From: JACZXC01 sp036447375
GTDB lineage: Bacteria; Myxococcota_A; UBA9160; SMWR01
Assembly (NCBI GenBank): GCA_036447375.1
Contig: JAZFUU010000071.1
Location: 1-63,146, forward strand
Reading direction: 5' to 3'
DNA length: 63,146 bases
Shown: piece by piece, positions 22,487 to 31,750 of the stretch
How positions within the stretch are numbered: position 1 is the stretch's first letter
Layout: each line of letters opens with the position of its first letter
Position numbers and translations under genes: made by a program
The notes under the pieces: generated by a model
The model's input: the letters and a program-made list of their open reading frames with translations, nothing else
Told to the model about the DNA's origin: nothing
Database searches by the model: none

Positions 22487-23493
22487 GACTCCCCCCGCGC
22501 GGCTGCAATCGAGGCGGGTAGCCTCTCGCGCACCTCATCGACGCTCGCCGTAGCCGTTCCGACCTTGCCCACCACCACCCCGGCGGCGGCGTTGGCGATG
22601 GCCGCCGCCTCGAGCAGGGAGCCCCCTGCCCGCAGGGCAAGTACCAGCGCGGCGATCATGGTGTCTCCGGCTCCCTGAACGTCGAAGACTTCGCGCGCGA
22701 CGGTGGGAACGCCCAATCCCTCGGCATCCCCCTCGAAGAGGGTCACGCCGGCGGCCCCCCGGGTCACGACCACAGCGCAACCGCCAAGCTTCTGGCGCAG
22801 TCGCCCGATCGCCCGCGTCAAGTCCTCGGCGGTCCGGACCGGCAGCCCGGTCAGAGTCCCCACCTCGCGCAGATTGGGCTTGATGAGCGACGCGCCGCGA
22901 TAGGGAGCCAGTGTCTGCTTCGGATCCACCGCGACGGGAATGCCGGCGGCCTGGCTGCGGCGCATGATCTCCGCCGCAAGTCGGTTCGAGAGCACCCCCT
23001 TTCCGTAGTCTTCGACGATGACGCCGTCGACCGATGGGAGCGCCCGCCCCACCTCGTCCAACAGACGGCGTCGGACGGGGCCGGGCAGCGGATCCAGGGT
23101 CTCGCGATCGAAGCGCACCACCTGTTGAGAGCGGGCGATGATGCGCGTCTTTCGGGTGGTGGGGCGCCCAGGCGCAACCACCAGTCCGCCGGGATCGACC
23201 CCGAGGTCCTTGAGTAGATCCATCACCCGGCGACCCCCCGCATCGTCGCCGAGGACCGAACACAGGGCCGCGGAGCCCCCCAGGGCGATGATGTTGCGGG
23301 CGACGTTGGCCGCTCCCCCGAGCACCAGGGTCTCATCGCGAACGTGAACCACGGGCACCGGCGCTTCGGGGCTGACCCGGTCCACTTCGCCCCAGACGTA
23401 TTCGTCGAGCACGACGTCCCCGATCACGAGCAGTCGCACGCGCGGGAATTCGTCGAGTAGCGATCGCAGGCGTCCGAGATCGAGACCGCTCAT
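22483..23493 (-). CDS. hldA: D-glycero-beta-D-manno-heptose-7-phosphate kinase
   Basis: 336 residues, PfkB/ribokinase fold, matching the kinase half of HldE. Phosphorylates heptose-7-phosphate for LPS inner-core ADP-heptose. Motifs: LLVIGDVVLDEYVWGEVDRVSPEAPVPVV, GGAANVARNIIALGG, VDPKQ, and VQGAGDTMIAALVLAL with the catalytic Asp (usual form TGAGDT, here QGAGDT). The adenylyltransferase domain is absent, so a separate HldC/RfaE2 is expected elsewhere. ATG at 23493 or GTG one codon upstream are equivalent; neither has a strong Shine-Dalgarno. Confidence 0.9.
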   Translation of the reverse strand: MSGLDLGRLRSLLDEFPRVRLLVIGDVVLDEYVWGEVDRVSPEAPVPVVHVRDETLVLGGAANVARNIIALGGSAALCSVLGDDAGGRRVMDLLKDLGVDPGGLVVAPGRPTTRKTRIIARSQQVVRFDRETLDPLPGPVRRRLLDEVGRALPSVDGVIVEDYGKGVLSNRLAAEIMRRSQAAGIPVAVDPKQTLAPYRGASLIKPNLREVGTLTGLPVRTAEDLTRAIGRLRQKLGGCAVVVTRGAAGVTLFEGDAEGLGVPTVAREVFDVQGAGDTMIAALVLALRAGGSLLEAAAIANAAAGVVVGKVGTATASVDEVRERLPASIAAARGES

Positions 23494-23583
23494 CACGCGG
23501 GGAAGAACTGCGGCACCCCGACCTCTCCGAGTATCCGCATCGCAGTCCGCATCGGTTCGGGGTGGCGCATGGGTACCGCGAAT

Positions 23584-24099
23584 CTACTCGTTGTACTTCT
23601 CGACGACGAGGTCGGTGATGTCCAGCGCCTCGCGGGCATAGAGAAGACCCGGTGTCTGGCGGTGCAGGATCATCGTGAATTCGTTCTCTCTCCCGATCGT
23701 TTCGATGATTTGGCCCAGCTTCTTCATGAGCGGTCCCTTGAGGCGCTGCTCGTCGAGCTTGAGCCGGTTCTGGAGTTCCTTCACCTTGCTCTCGAGCTCG
23801 TTCTGGACCTCGGCCAGGTCGAGCTGCTTCTGGAATCGAGCCTCGTCGGAGATCACGAACCGTTTGGCCTTGAAGTCGTCTTCCATCTCGCGCAGCCGCT
23901 CGATCAGCGGTTGGACCTTCTGCTCCGCTTCGCGCTGCTTGCGGGTGAGCTCCTCTCTGGCGGCCTTGCCCTCGGCCGTTGCGCTGATCGCCTGGTCGAT
24001 GTCGACGATCCCGATCTTCGCCGGCTCGGCCCCGGTGGCCGACCCCCCCATGGCGATGCTGAACAAGCCGAGCAAGACGATGGTCCTGCGAATCCTCAT
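23584..24099 (-). CDS. skp: Periplasmic chaperone Skp/OmpH-like
   Basis: 171 residues. Starts MRIRRTIVLLGLFSIAMGG, a signal peptide ending near Ala-Thr-Gly-Ala-Glu, followed by KIGIVDIDQAIS typical of OmpH proteins. The middle is a long charged helical region (about residues 45-125) that would form the tentacles of the trimer. The C-terminus gives FTMILHRQTPGLLYA and DITDLVVEKYNE. The internal ATG at 24099 has AGGGGG about 8 bases upstream and begins exactly at the signal peptide. It lies 64 bases downstream of bamA, the usual bamA-skp pair. Confidence 0.93.
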   Translation of the reverse strand: MRIRRTIVLLGLFSIAMGGSATGAEPAKIGIVDIDQAISATAEGKAAREELTRKQREAEQKVQPLIERLREMEDDFKAKRFVISDEARFQKQLDLAEVQNELESKVKELQNRLKLDEQRLKGPLMKKLGQIIETIGRENEFTMILHRQTPGLLYAREALDITDLVVEKYNE

Positions 24100-24163
24100 G
24101 ACATCGATCCCCCTGAAAAAATGCATCGCGCCCCAGACCAGGGCCTGGAAGTCCACTGCGGAC

Positions 24164-27100
24164 TCAGAAGCCCACACCGCCGACCGAAAATTCGAATACG
24201 GGTGAATCCTCTATCGAGAGACGATTAATCGGCCAGCCGAGCACGACGGCCAACGGGCCGAACGGCGAAAACCACTGGACTCCCGCCCCCGTACCGTAGC
24301 GCCACTCGGTCACGTCGAACAGGTTGTCCCCCTCGGCGAAGGTATTACCGATGTCGAAGAACACCACGCCCATGAGGCCCAGGGTCGGCGAGATCGGAAA
24401 ACGGTACTCCACGCTGCTCGTGATGAACTTGTTGCCGCCGACGACATCGGTCAGGTCCAGATTGGCAAAGTCCTTGTCCTTCTTGTCGTCGATCGAGTTG
24501 CATTGATCTCTGGGAATAACAGTGCCGCTGGAGTCGACACACTCAGTACTGAATACCCCGGTCACGGGGTCCACGACCTCGATCGTGCCGAGTGGCCGAA
24601 ACGCGCCCGAAGCCCCTTGGGTGACGATCGAACGCCGGGGACCCACGGTCCGTCCCTTGTAGCCACGCAGCTGAAACGCCCCGAGCCCCCCGAGGAAGTA
24701 GCGCTCCGAGAGGGGCAACTCGAGATCGGTGTCGATCTCGTCGAGACCCGCCAGCGATCCATCCGTAACAATCGACGGGTCGAGCGACTCCAATCCGTAA
24801 TCGTCGATCGTATTGAACGGCAGGACGTATCCCAGACTCGTGGAGACGACGAAGGTCGAGCGCTCGAAGAGCCAGCCCGGAGCTCCGAGAAACCAGGAGG
24901 CGCGGCCTTCGACGCGAAAGAATTTCGAGAAGCCGCCCAGCCCCGCTCCCTCCAGGGATCCGCCCAGCCGATAGCCCGAAGTCGGCGCCAGCCGATCGTC
25001 CCGGGTGTCGGTGGCGAAGCTCAGGCCCAGCATGCTGCTGGTGAGGTTGGTCTGGATCAGCTCCCGAAAGATGACCGCGGCGGCGTTGACGCCGGTGTCT
25101 TGAAAGATATCGCGGAGGGCAAAGCTGTAGCGGAAAAAGCCCCGGCTGCGACCGTCCTCGCTGAGGGCGTGGCCCGCCGTCAATTCCGCACCGAGCTGTC
25201 GCTGCCGGAAATTGGAGTTGTTGAAATCAACCTCGGTGAGAAACCCCGTGAGACCGAGGCTGAACTCCGATCCCAGGAAGCGCGGATCCGTGACGCTGAG
25301 GAAGAAACGCTGGGTCTCACCGCCATACTGCACGCTGACGTTGGCCCGATAGCCGCGCCCGAACAGATTGGACTCGGACAGTGACCCCTGGGCGACGAAA
25401 CTGTCGGCGGAGGAGAAGCCCGCGCCAAAGCTGAAGGATCCCGTGGGTCGCTCGACGACGGAGACCTTGAGATCGAGCTGGTCCGGAGCATCCGTGGGCT
25501 CGGGCTCGATGTCGATCTCCTCGAAGAAGCCCAGCGACCGCAGCCGGTACTGGGCAATGCGGTGGGCCCGCTGGGAGTAGAGTTGGCCTTCGACCAGCGG
25601 GATCTCCCGGCGCAACACGGAGTCGACGGTGCGCGTATTGCCGCTCATGTGGATGCGCCGGATGAAATAGAGGGGTCCTTTGCGCACATCGAAACGAACG
25701 TCCACGACGCCCTCTTCTTCCGACAGCTTCGTCAGTGGGGTGACGTTGGCAAAGTAGAAACCCCGATCGGTGTAGCGCTGGGTGAGGAGCGCCACGTCAT
25801 CCGAAAGATGACTCCGGTTGAAGACCTCTCCCTCCTTGAGGAGAAAATCGTCTTCCAGATCCTCGAGCTCCACGGTGTTCTCGCCGGACACCTCGACTTT
25901 CCCCACCCGGTACTCCCGACCTTCTTTGATCTGGACAACAACTTCGAGGCCCGCGGAAGTGGGCAAGACGTCGGGCTGACCGATCTCGACGCGCACATAG
26001 CCGGCGTCGGTGTACTTCCGCTCGATGGAGCGCAGATCCTGGATGAAGAGCGGCTCGGAATAGGTGCCGGATTTGTCGAACCAAGCCGTCGCATAAGACC
26101 AGGGCTTCCAGGTCCGGGTCTGAAAACCCTCCCGAAGCTCGCGGTCCGAAAAACGCTGGTTGCCCCGAAACTCGATCTTCCGGAGCCGAAGCTTCTCGTT
26201 CTCGGTCACCCGGAAATCGACGGCTACCGAGGCCTCACCGTAGGGCTCGATCTCAAAATCGACCTCGGCCAGGTAGAAGCCCTGGGCGCGGTAGAGGGCT
26301 TCGATCCGCCCACGATTCTCGAACAGCAGCGGCTGATCCAGGGTGGAGCCGGTCGTCAGGGTCAGAATATCCGTGATGTCTTCGGCGCTGATCTCCTCGT
26401 TGCCGGAGATGATGATCTGCCTCACCACCGGGTTCTCTTCGACCTCGAAGATGACGACCCGTCCTTTCGGGCTCGGCTCGGTCAGCACACGAACATTCTT
26501 GAAGAAGCCGAGCGAATGGACCGCCTTCACGTCCTTCGCGATCTGGCCCCGGCTGAAGGGCTGCCCGGCACGCGTAACGATGCGAACCCGGATGGCCTCG
26601 GCATCGATGCGGCGGTTGCCTCGAACGACGACGTCGGTCACCTGGAACCCGGTGGGCTCGGAGGTGGACTCTCCGAACAGGCGCTGCGACGTCACCAGCT
26701 GGAAGCTCACGACGACGCCATCGGGGCCGCGCTGGGTCTCGACGTCGACGTTGGCCAAGCCGGGATCGGCGCGCAGCATGGCCAGGTCATCCCCCAGGTT
26801 CTCGGGGTCGTAGGGCCGCCCCTCTCGAGTCTTCAGGCGGCCCCGAAGCTCATCCCGGCGCGCGTCCGCACCGATGATTTCCACTCTCACCACCGCCACC
26901 CGTGCCGCTCCCACCACCCGCTGGATCAGACGATCGGCGATCTCATCGAGCCGCGAGAGAAGCTCGTCCTCCCGCCGCGCGGTCAACACCAGGGTATGAG
27001 GACGCAGGGCAATCGAGGTGGGAGTCAGGCGGACGTCGAGACTGAAACTGCCGGCCAACTCGGTCAGGCTCCCGGTCACGACATAGTGGGCACCGAGATC

Positions 27101-27430
27101 CTCGGCAATCCGACGCAGCGCCGGATCGCCCCGGTCGGCCGTCGCTGGCTCGGCGAACCTGCGGCGCACCGCCGCGGCGTCCAAAACCCGGATTTGCCCG
27201 TCCGCCTCAAGGCGAGCGCGAATCCGCTCCGAGAGAGATTCTCCGAGGGCATCGAGGGGCTTCGCGCTGTGCACCCGAAAGGGCAGCACGGCAATCACAT
27301 GGCCCCCCGCGCGATCCCCGGCAGTCGAGGGCTGGCCTCCGGCGCCGTCGGGGAGTCCCCCTGCAAACAGGCAGATCAGAGACAGCGCGAGATGACGACG
27401 GCCAGGCCCAAATCGGCGCTCGGCCTGCAA
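24164..27430 (-). CDS. bamA: Outer membrane assembly factor BamA with extra N-terminal FlgO/TolB-like domain
   Basis: About 1088 residues, well above the 750-900 usual. TTG at 27430 is chosen: GGAGG lies five bases upstream and the product begins with a plausible signal peptide (RRHLALSLICLFAGG). Residues ~43-170 (HVIAVLPFRV, LGESLSERIRARLEADGQ, GAHYVVTGSLTE) resemble the FlgO/TolB-N type fold. I then count six POTRA-like repeats (about 177-247, 263-332, 333-411, 413-503, 506-584, 586-661), each with a hGN turn or its variant. The barrel follows, with the lid-loop motif RLRGYKG-type sequence (QLRGYKGRTVG) and a terminal Phe. Inserts outer-membrane proteins. Followed by skp. Confidence 0.95.
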   Translation of the reverse strand: MQAERRFGPGRRHLALSLICLFAGGLPDGAGGQPSTAGDRAGGHVIAVLPFRVHSAKPLDALGESLSERIRARLEADGQIRVLDAAAVRRRFAEPATADRGDPALRRIAEDLGAHYVVTGSLTELAGSFSLDVRLTPTSIALRPHTLVLTARREDELLSRLDEIADRLIQRVVGAARVAVVRVEIIGADARRDELRGRLKTREGRPYDPENLGDDLAMLRADPGLANVDVETQRGPDGVVVSFQLVTSQRLFGESTSEPTGFQVTDVVVRGNRRIDAEAIRVRIVTRAGQPFSRGQIAKDVKAVHSLGFFKNVRVLTEPSPKGRVVIFEVEENPVVRQIIISGNEEISAEDITDILTLTTGSTLDQPLLFENRGRIEALYRAQGFYLAEVDFEIEPYGEASVAVDFRVTENEKLRLRKIEFRGNQRFSDRELREGFQTRTWKPWSYATAWFDKSGTYSEPLFIQDLRSIERKYTDAGYVRVEIGQPDVLPTSAGLEVVVQIKEGREYRVGKVEVSGENTVELEDLEDDFLLKEGEVFNRSHLSDDVALLTQRYTDRGFYFANVTPLTKLSEEEGVVDVRFDVRKGPLYFIRRIHMSGNTRTVDSVLRREIPLVEGQLYSQRAHRIAQYRLRSLGFFEEIDIEPEPTDAPDQLDLKVSVVERPTGSFSFGAGFSSADSFVAQGSLSESNLFGRGYRANVSVQYGGETQRFFLSVTDPRFLGSEFSLGLTGFLTEVDFNNSNFRQRQLGAELTAGHALSEDGRSRGFFRYSFALRDIFQDTGVNAAAVIFRELIQTNLTSSMLGLSFATDTRDDRLAPTSGYRLGGSLEGAGLGGFSKFFRVEGRASWFLGAPGWLFERSTFVVSTSLGYVLPFNTIDDYGLESLDPSIVTDGSLAGLDEIDTDLELPLSERYFLGGLGAFQLRGYKGRTVGPRRSIVTQGASGAFRPLGTIEVVDPVTGVFSTECVDSSGTVIPRDQCNSIDDKKDKDFANLDLTDVVGGNKFITSSVEYRFPISPTLGLMGVVFFDIGNTFAEGDNLFDVTEWRYGTGAGVQWFSPFGPLAVVLGWPINRLSIEDSPVFEFSVGGVGF

Positions 27431-27577
27431 AAATACCTCCGGTGGCTGCTGGCGGCCCAGGGCCGGGAGCCACGGCCTCCCGCTTCGCTCAAGCCGCCCT
27501 GCAGAGGTCGAGCCTACAAGCCGAGATATGGGGTGACAACACCTCACCCTCTGTATTTCTCTTTCTTTTTCAACCAG

Positions 27578-28294
27578 TCACGAGACGAGCGGGGGTACTG
27601 GCCTGTCCTCCGGGGAGTCTTCCAGATAACCATCGACGATGACCACCCGCCGATTCAGTCGACGCGCCAGCTCCAGGCTGTGGGTGGCAATCACCAACGC
27701 CGTGTCCCGGCTGCGGTTCATTTCCAACATCAGCCCGAGAACCTGCTCGGCGGTCTTGGGGTCGAGATTTCCGGTCGGCTCGTCGGCGATCAGCAGAGCC
27801 GGCTCGAGGACCAGGGCCCGCGCCACAGCCACCCGTTGTCGCTCTCCGCCGGAAAGCTTTCCCACAGACTGATCGAGACGATGCTCGAGACCGACCTCCC
27901 CGAGGAGTCGCTCGGCGCGGGGTCTCATCTCTGCGAAGCCGCGGCCACCGATCAGCCCCGGCATCATGACGTTCTCGACCGCGCTGAACTCGGGCAGCAG
28001 GTGATGAAACTGGAACTCGAAACCGAGGGTCTCGTTCCGAAAGGCCGCGAGCTCGTTGGCCCCCAGTGAAAATAGGTCCAAATTTTCGCGGTACAGCACT
28101 CGGCCCGAGGTCGGCCGATCGAGCGTACCCAGGACGTGCAACAAGGTGGATTTTCCAACGCCGGAACTCCCGAGAATGGCGAGCCGCTCGCCGGGATGAA
28201 TCGTCAGATCGATTCGGCGCAGGACCTCGATGGAGCCGCCGCCGGTGGGGAAGGATTTGCACAACCCCTCGACGCGCAGGAGCGCCCTACTCAT
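27578..28294 (-). CDS. lolD: Lipoprotein-releasing ABC transporter ATPase
   Basis: 238 residues. Walker A LGSSGVGKSTLLHVLG, LolD-type Q-loop region GFEFQFHHLLPEFSAVENV, signature LSGGERQRVAVARAL and Walker B LLIADEPTGNLDPKTAEQV. Powers extraction of outer-membrane lipoproteins from the inner membrane to LolA. Start ATG at 28294 (MSRALL) overlaps the lolC stop by eight bases; an ATG four codons upstream is possible. No lolA seen. The 147 bases to bamA hold no gene. Confidence 0.95.
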   Translation of the reverse strand: MSRALLRVEGLCKSFPTGGGSIEVLRRIDLTIHPGERLAILGSSGVGKSTLLHVLGTLDRPTSGRVLYRENLDLFSLGANELAAFRNETLGFEFQFHHLLPEFSAVENVMMPGLIGGRGFAEMRPRAERLLGEVGLEHRLDQSVGKLSGGERQRVAVARALVLEPALLIADEPTGNLDPKTAEQVLGLMLEMNRSRDTALVIATHSLELARRLNRRVVIVDGYLEDSPEDRPVPPLVS

Positions 28295-30254
28295 AACGAA
28301 GGGCATCCACCGGCTCGAGCCGTGAGGCCTGCCGGCTGGGAAGCAGCGTTGCGCCGAGAGCGAGCACCATGGCGATGCCCACCGCTACGGCAACCTGCCG
28401 ACTATCGAGCTGCGCCGGGAGCGTCGAGAACTGATACACACTCTCCGGAAGCGTATCGATACCGGTTACGGCCTCGATCTGGCGCTGCACCCACGCGATT
28501 TGCGCCGTCACCGAGACTCCCGCCACCACACCCAGGAAGGTGCCGACCAGACCGATCAGCGTACCCTCGATCGCGAAGATCCGTTCAATGCTGTCGTCTC
28601 GGGCCCCCATCGCCTTCAGAATCGCGATGTCGCTCGACTTTTCCATGATCATCATCACGAGTGTCGAAACGATCGCGAATGCCGCGACGACCATGATCAT
28701 CGTGAGCAGCACGAACATCATGATGCGCTCGCTCTTGAGCGCCTGAAAGAAGGCCGGATAGAACTCCTTCCAATCTCTCGTATAGAAGGGAAACCCGAGA
28801 GCCGTCTGGACCGCGTTCGCGGTCTTGCCGGATCGATAGAAGTCGGTCGTGCGCGCCTCGATGCCGTCGACAACGTTTCCCACGCGGCGGAAGTCGCGAG
28901 CCGCGGGAAGACTCGTGTAGGTGAACATCTCGTCGAACTGGAAGAAACTCGTCTCGAACACGCCGACGACTCGGAAGCGTTTCAGCCGGGGGGCCGGTCC
29001 CAGAGGCGTTCGGGGGCCGCCGAACGGGGAGATCATCAGGAGCGGATCACCCACGTTCATGCCAAAGGCGCTGGCGAGCTGACTTCCGATCACGATTCCC
29101 GGGTCCTGCTCCGAATCCACCGCCAGATCCTCCAGAGACCCGGCGATCAGGTCCTCGCGCAGATCGGTAACTTCGCCCACGCGGGACGGGTCGATACCGC
29201 GCAACCGAACGGCGGTGATCGCACCGTGGGAAGCGCGCACCATGCCCTCGGCGTCGAGGTAGGGCGACGCCGCGACGACTTCCGGTTGCCGGGTGATCGT
29301 CTCGATGACCGCTTCGTAGTCCGCGAACGCTCCGAGGCTGTTCTCCACCGTGAAGTGCGAACGATTTCCGATGATCTCATCTCTCCAGGTGCGTTCGAAG
29401 CCGTTCATCACCGAGAGCACCGTGATGATCAACCAGACCCCCGCCGCGATCCCGATCACGCAGATACCGGTGATGATCGATATGAAGGTCTGACGCCGCT
29501 TCGCCACCAGATAGCGCACGGCGATGAACCACTCGACGGTGCCCCGGGTGTCCAAGAAACCGGCGGCCGCCAGCGGAAGCAGCCCCAAGCCGACCAGAAC
29601 GAGAAACGCACCGAGCCCAGCGCCACCGGCGGCCGCCACACGCGCGTCCGGATGGGGCAAGACGAGACCGAGGACAATCCCAACCGACAGGGCAGCAGCG
29701 AGGACCCAGAGCAGTCGCTCGGCCTCGTTCCTGGGCGCGCCAGCTGAGCGATCGCGCCGAAGCCGAATGGCCAGCGCACTGCCGGCGGCGACGACAGCGG
29801 GCGCCGCCGCGTAAACGAGCCGGCCGCTGCTTCCCGCGAGCAACGCGAAGGCCACCCCCAACCAGATCAGAACTCCGTCGGCGAGTCTGGATGCCGGTAT
29901 TGCGCGCAAGGCGAGTGCGGTCAACCCGACAGCGGTCGCCACAGCCATCGCGCTGGCCGCGAATACTCTTCCCGCGGAAACCGGGCTCGTGTCTGCGGCG
30001 ACGTCCTCCAGCCCCGGCCCGCCCCAATAGACGGCGGCGACGCCCACGATGGCCGACCACGCGAAAGCTACCGCGAGCGGACTCCGCCAACCGCGAATCG
30101 CCCGGGCAAACCGTTCGAGGGCGATCACGGCGGAACCCAAGAAGAGAAGAGTGAGGGCATTGATGCCCAGGGCCAGCGCCACGATGAAGGTGAGGGCAAG
30201 GCTGCCTCCAGCCGTCGAGAGCGCATCCCAGAGCATGGGCGACAACGACGGCAT
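28287..30254 (-). CDS. lolC: LolC/LolE-type permease with a long multi-spanning N-terminal extension
   Basis: 655 residues versus about 400 for LolC. The C-terminal ~415 residues are the recognised permease: EWFIAVRYLVAKRRQTFISIIT, helix 1, SVMNGFERTWRDEIIG, a large periplasmic MacB-type domain, then three helices around 520-640 and SRLEPVDALRYE at the end. The first ~238 residues are not LolC: they contain about seven hydrophobic segments (roughly 17-45, 59-77, 95-116, 126-141, 146-164, 181-200, 207-234) in Ala/Val/Leu-rich sequence that I do not recognise. No internal start with an obvious Shine-Dalgarno separates the parts. A single permease gene suggests a LolF-like homodimer. Confidence 0.88.
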   Translation of the reverse strand: MPSLSPMLWDALSTAGGSLALTFIVALALGINALTLLFLGSAVIALERFARAIRGWRSPLAVAFAWSAIVGVAAVYWGGPGLEDVAADTSPVSAGRVFAASAMAVATAVGLTALALRAIPASRLADGVLIWLGVAFALLAGSSGRLVYAAAPAVVAAGSALAIRLRRDRSAGAPRNEAERLLWVLAAALSVGIVLGLVLPHPDARVAAAGGAGLGAFLVLVGLGLLPLAAAGFLDTRGTVEWFIAVRYLVAKRRQTFISIITGICVIGIAAGVWLIITVLSVMNGFERTWRDEIIGNRSHFTVENSLGAFADYEAVIETITRQPEVVAASPYLDAEGMVRASHGAITAVRLRGIDPSRVGEVTDLREDLIAGSLEDLAVDSEQDPGIVIGSQLASAFGMNVGDPLLMISPFGGPRTPLGPAPRLKRFRVVGVFETSFFQFDEMFTYTSLPAARDFRRVGNVVDGIEARTTDFYRSGKTANAVQTALGFPFYTRDWKEFYPAFFQALKSERIMMFVLLTMIMVVAAFAIVSTLVMMIMEKSSDIAILKAMGARDDSIERIFAIEGTLIGLVGTFLGVVAGVSVTAQIAWVQRQIEAVTGIDTLPESVYQFSTLPAQLDSRQVAVAVGIAMVLALGATLLPSRQASRLEPVDALRYE

Positions 30255-31750
30255 CAGGGCGCCTCGGACGCCTCCGAACTCCGCGGCCGGAGGTGAGGAA
30301 ACAGAATCACCTCGCGAAGGTGGGCGACATCGGCCAGGATCATCACCAGGCGGTCTACCCCGATTCCGAGACCTCCGGTGGGAGGCAACCCGTGCTCCAG
30401 CGCCGTCACGTAGTCCTCGTCGAGGGGGTGGGCCTCAGAGTCGCCGGCGGCGTGGGCCTTTTGCTGAGCCGTCAGCCGTGCTCTCTGATCGTCCGGATCG
30501 TTGAGCTCACTGAAGGCATTTCCGATCTCCATTCCCGCCATATAGGGCTCGAAGCGCTCGGCCAGGCGCGGATCCGCCGCCGATCGTTTCGCCAGGGGCG
30601 AGAGATCCAGGGGATGATCCGTAATAAACATGGGTTGAATTAGCCCCGGTTCCACTTGATCGCTGAAGAGGTCGTCCACCAGCTTGGCCCAGGTGGGCGC
30701 CCCAGCGGGATCGAGGCCGCGGCTGCGCATCGCCTCGCGCAGGGAATCGAGGTCGTCGTGTTCGAGAACGTCGATCTGGGTCGCCTCGCGAATCGCCTCA
30801 CAGAGTGGAACCCGAGGCCAGGGCGCGCTCAGGTCGAGCTTGGCGCCGCGATATTCGATTTGACGCGTGCCGCAGACCTTCGCCGCGAGCTCGCCGATCA
30901 TCTCTTCCGCGAGATCCATCATGTCGCGATAGTCCGCGTAGGCCTGGTAACACTCCATCATCGTAAACTCGGGATTGTGCTTGCGCGAAATTCCCTCGTT
31001 GCGAAAATTGTGTCCGATCTCGTAGACGCGGTCGAGTCCGCCCACCACCAGTCGTTTCAGATAGAGCTCGTCGGAAATGCGGAGGTACAGCCTCTGCTCG
31101 TAGCGATTGTGATGGGTCACAAAGGGCTCGGCGGCGGCCCCCCCGTAGATCGGTTGCAACACCGGGGTCTCCACCTCGAGAAATCCGCGCGAATCCAGGA
31201 ACGCCCGCATCGCCGAAATCGTGCGGCTGCGCAGGATCACCACACGCCGGGTTTCCTCGTTGGAGAGAAGATCCAGGTAGCGCTGACGGGTGCGCGTCTC
31301 GACATCGCTGAGTCCGTGCCATTTCTCGGGTAGGGGGCGCAGACTCTTGGCCGCGATCTGCGCAGCCCTCACATCGACGGTGAGCTCCCCGGTTCGAGTG
31401 CGCCAGATCGGCCCCTCGACCCACACGAAGTCCCCGACTTCGAAGTCCCGAATTCGATCGAACAGTTCGCCGTCGATCTCCTTCTTCTTCGCGCTCGCTT
31501 GAATTTCTGCACCGTCCTCGAAAATTTGCAGGAAGATCAGCTTTCCGAAGGAACGCACGGCGATCACCCGTCCGACCACCGCCACGACTTGCGGATCGCT
31601 CTCGAGGGCTTCGGTGTCCCGATCGTCGAAGAGCCGCCGCACATCCACAATTCGTTGGCGCGGCCCGACCCGCGCCGGATACGGATCGATCCCCTTTTCT
31701 CGCAACGCCGCGAGCCGCGCGCGCCGCGATACAAGCTCTTTTTCGCTCAC
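30254..31750 (-). CDS. lysS: Lysyl-tRNA synthetase, class II
   Basis: 498 residues. N-terminal OB fold for anticodon binding (VAVVGRVIAVRSFGKLIFLQI), then class II motif 1 (AMRAFLDSRGFLEVETPVLQ), motif 2 (FRNEGISRKHNPEFTMMECYQAY) and motif 3 (GLGIGVDRLVMILAD). Ends with a short hydrophilic tail. The ATG overlaps the prfB stop by four bases and the stop shares one base with the lolC start, linking translation, release and lipoprotein transport genes in one transcription unit. Confidence 0.97.
   Translation of the reverse strand: MSEKELVSRRARLAALREKGIDPYPARVGPRQRIVDVRRLFDDRDTEALESDPQVVAVVGRVIAVRSFGKLIFLQIFEDGAEIQASAKKKEIDGELFDRIRDFEVGDFVWVEGPIWRTRTGELTVDVRAAQIAAKSLRPLPEKWHGLSDVETRTRQRYLDLLSNEETRRVVILRSRTISAMRAFLDSRGFLEVETPVLQPIYGGAAAEPFVTHHNRYEQRLYLRISDELYLKRLVVGGLDRVYEIGHNFRNEGISRKHNPEFTMMECYQAYADYRDMMDLAEEMIGELAAKVCGTRQIEYRGAKLDLSAPWPRVPLCEAIREATQIDVLEHDDLDSLREAMRSRGLDPAGAPTWAKLVDDLFSDQVEPGLIQPMFITDHPLDLSPLAKRSAADPRLAERFEPYMAGMEIGNAFSELNDPDDQRARLTAQQKAHAAGDSEAHPLDEDYVTALEHGLPPTGGLGIGVDRLVMILADVAHLREVILFPHLRPRSSEASEAP

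Noticed and set aside
25562..28069. Long plus-strand open frame opposite bamA/lolD
   Set aside because: Antisense shadow of confident genes, no family features.
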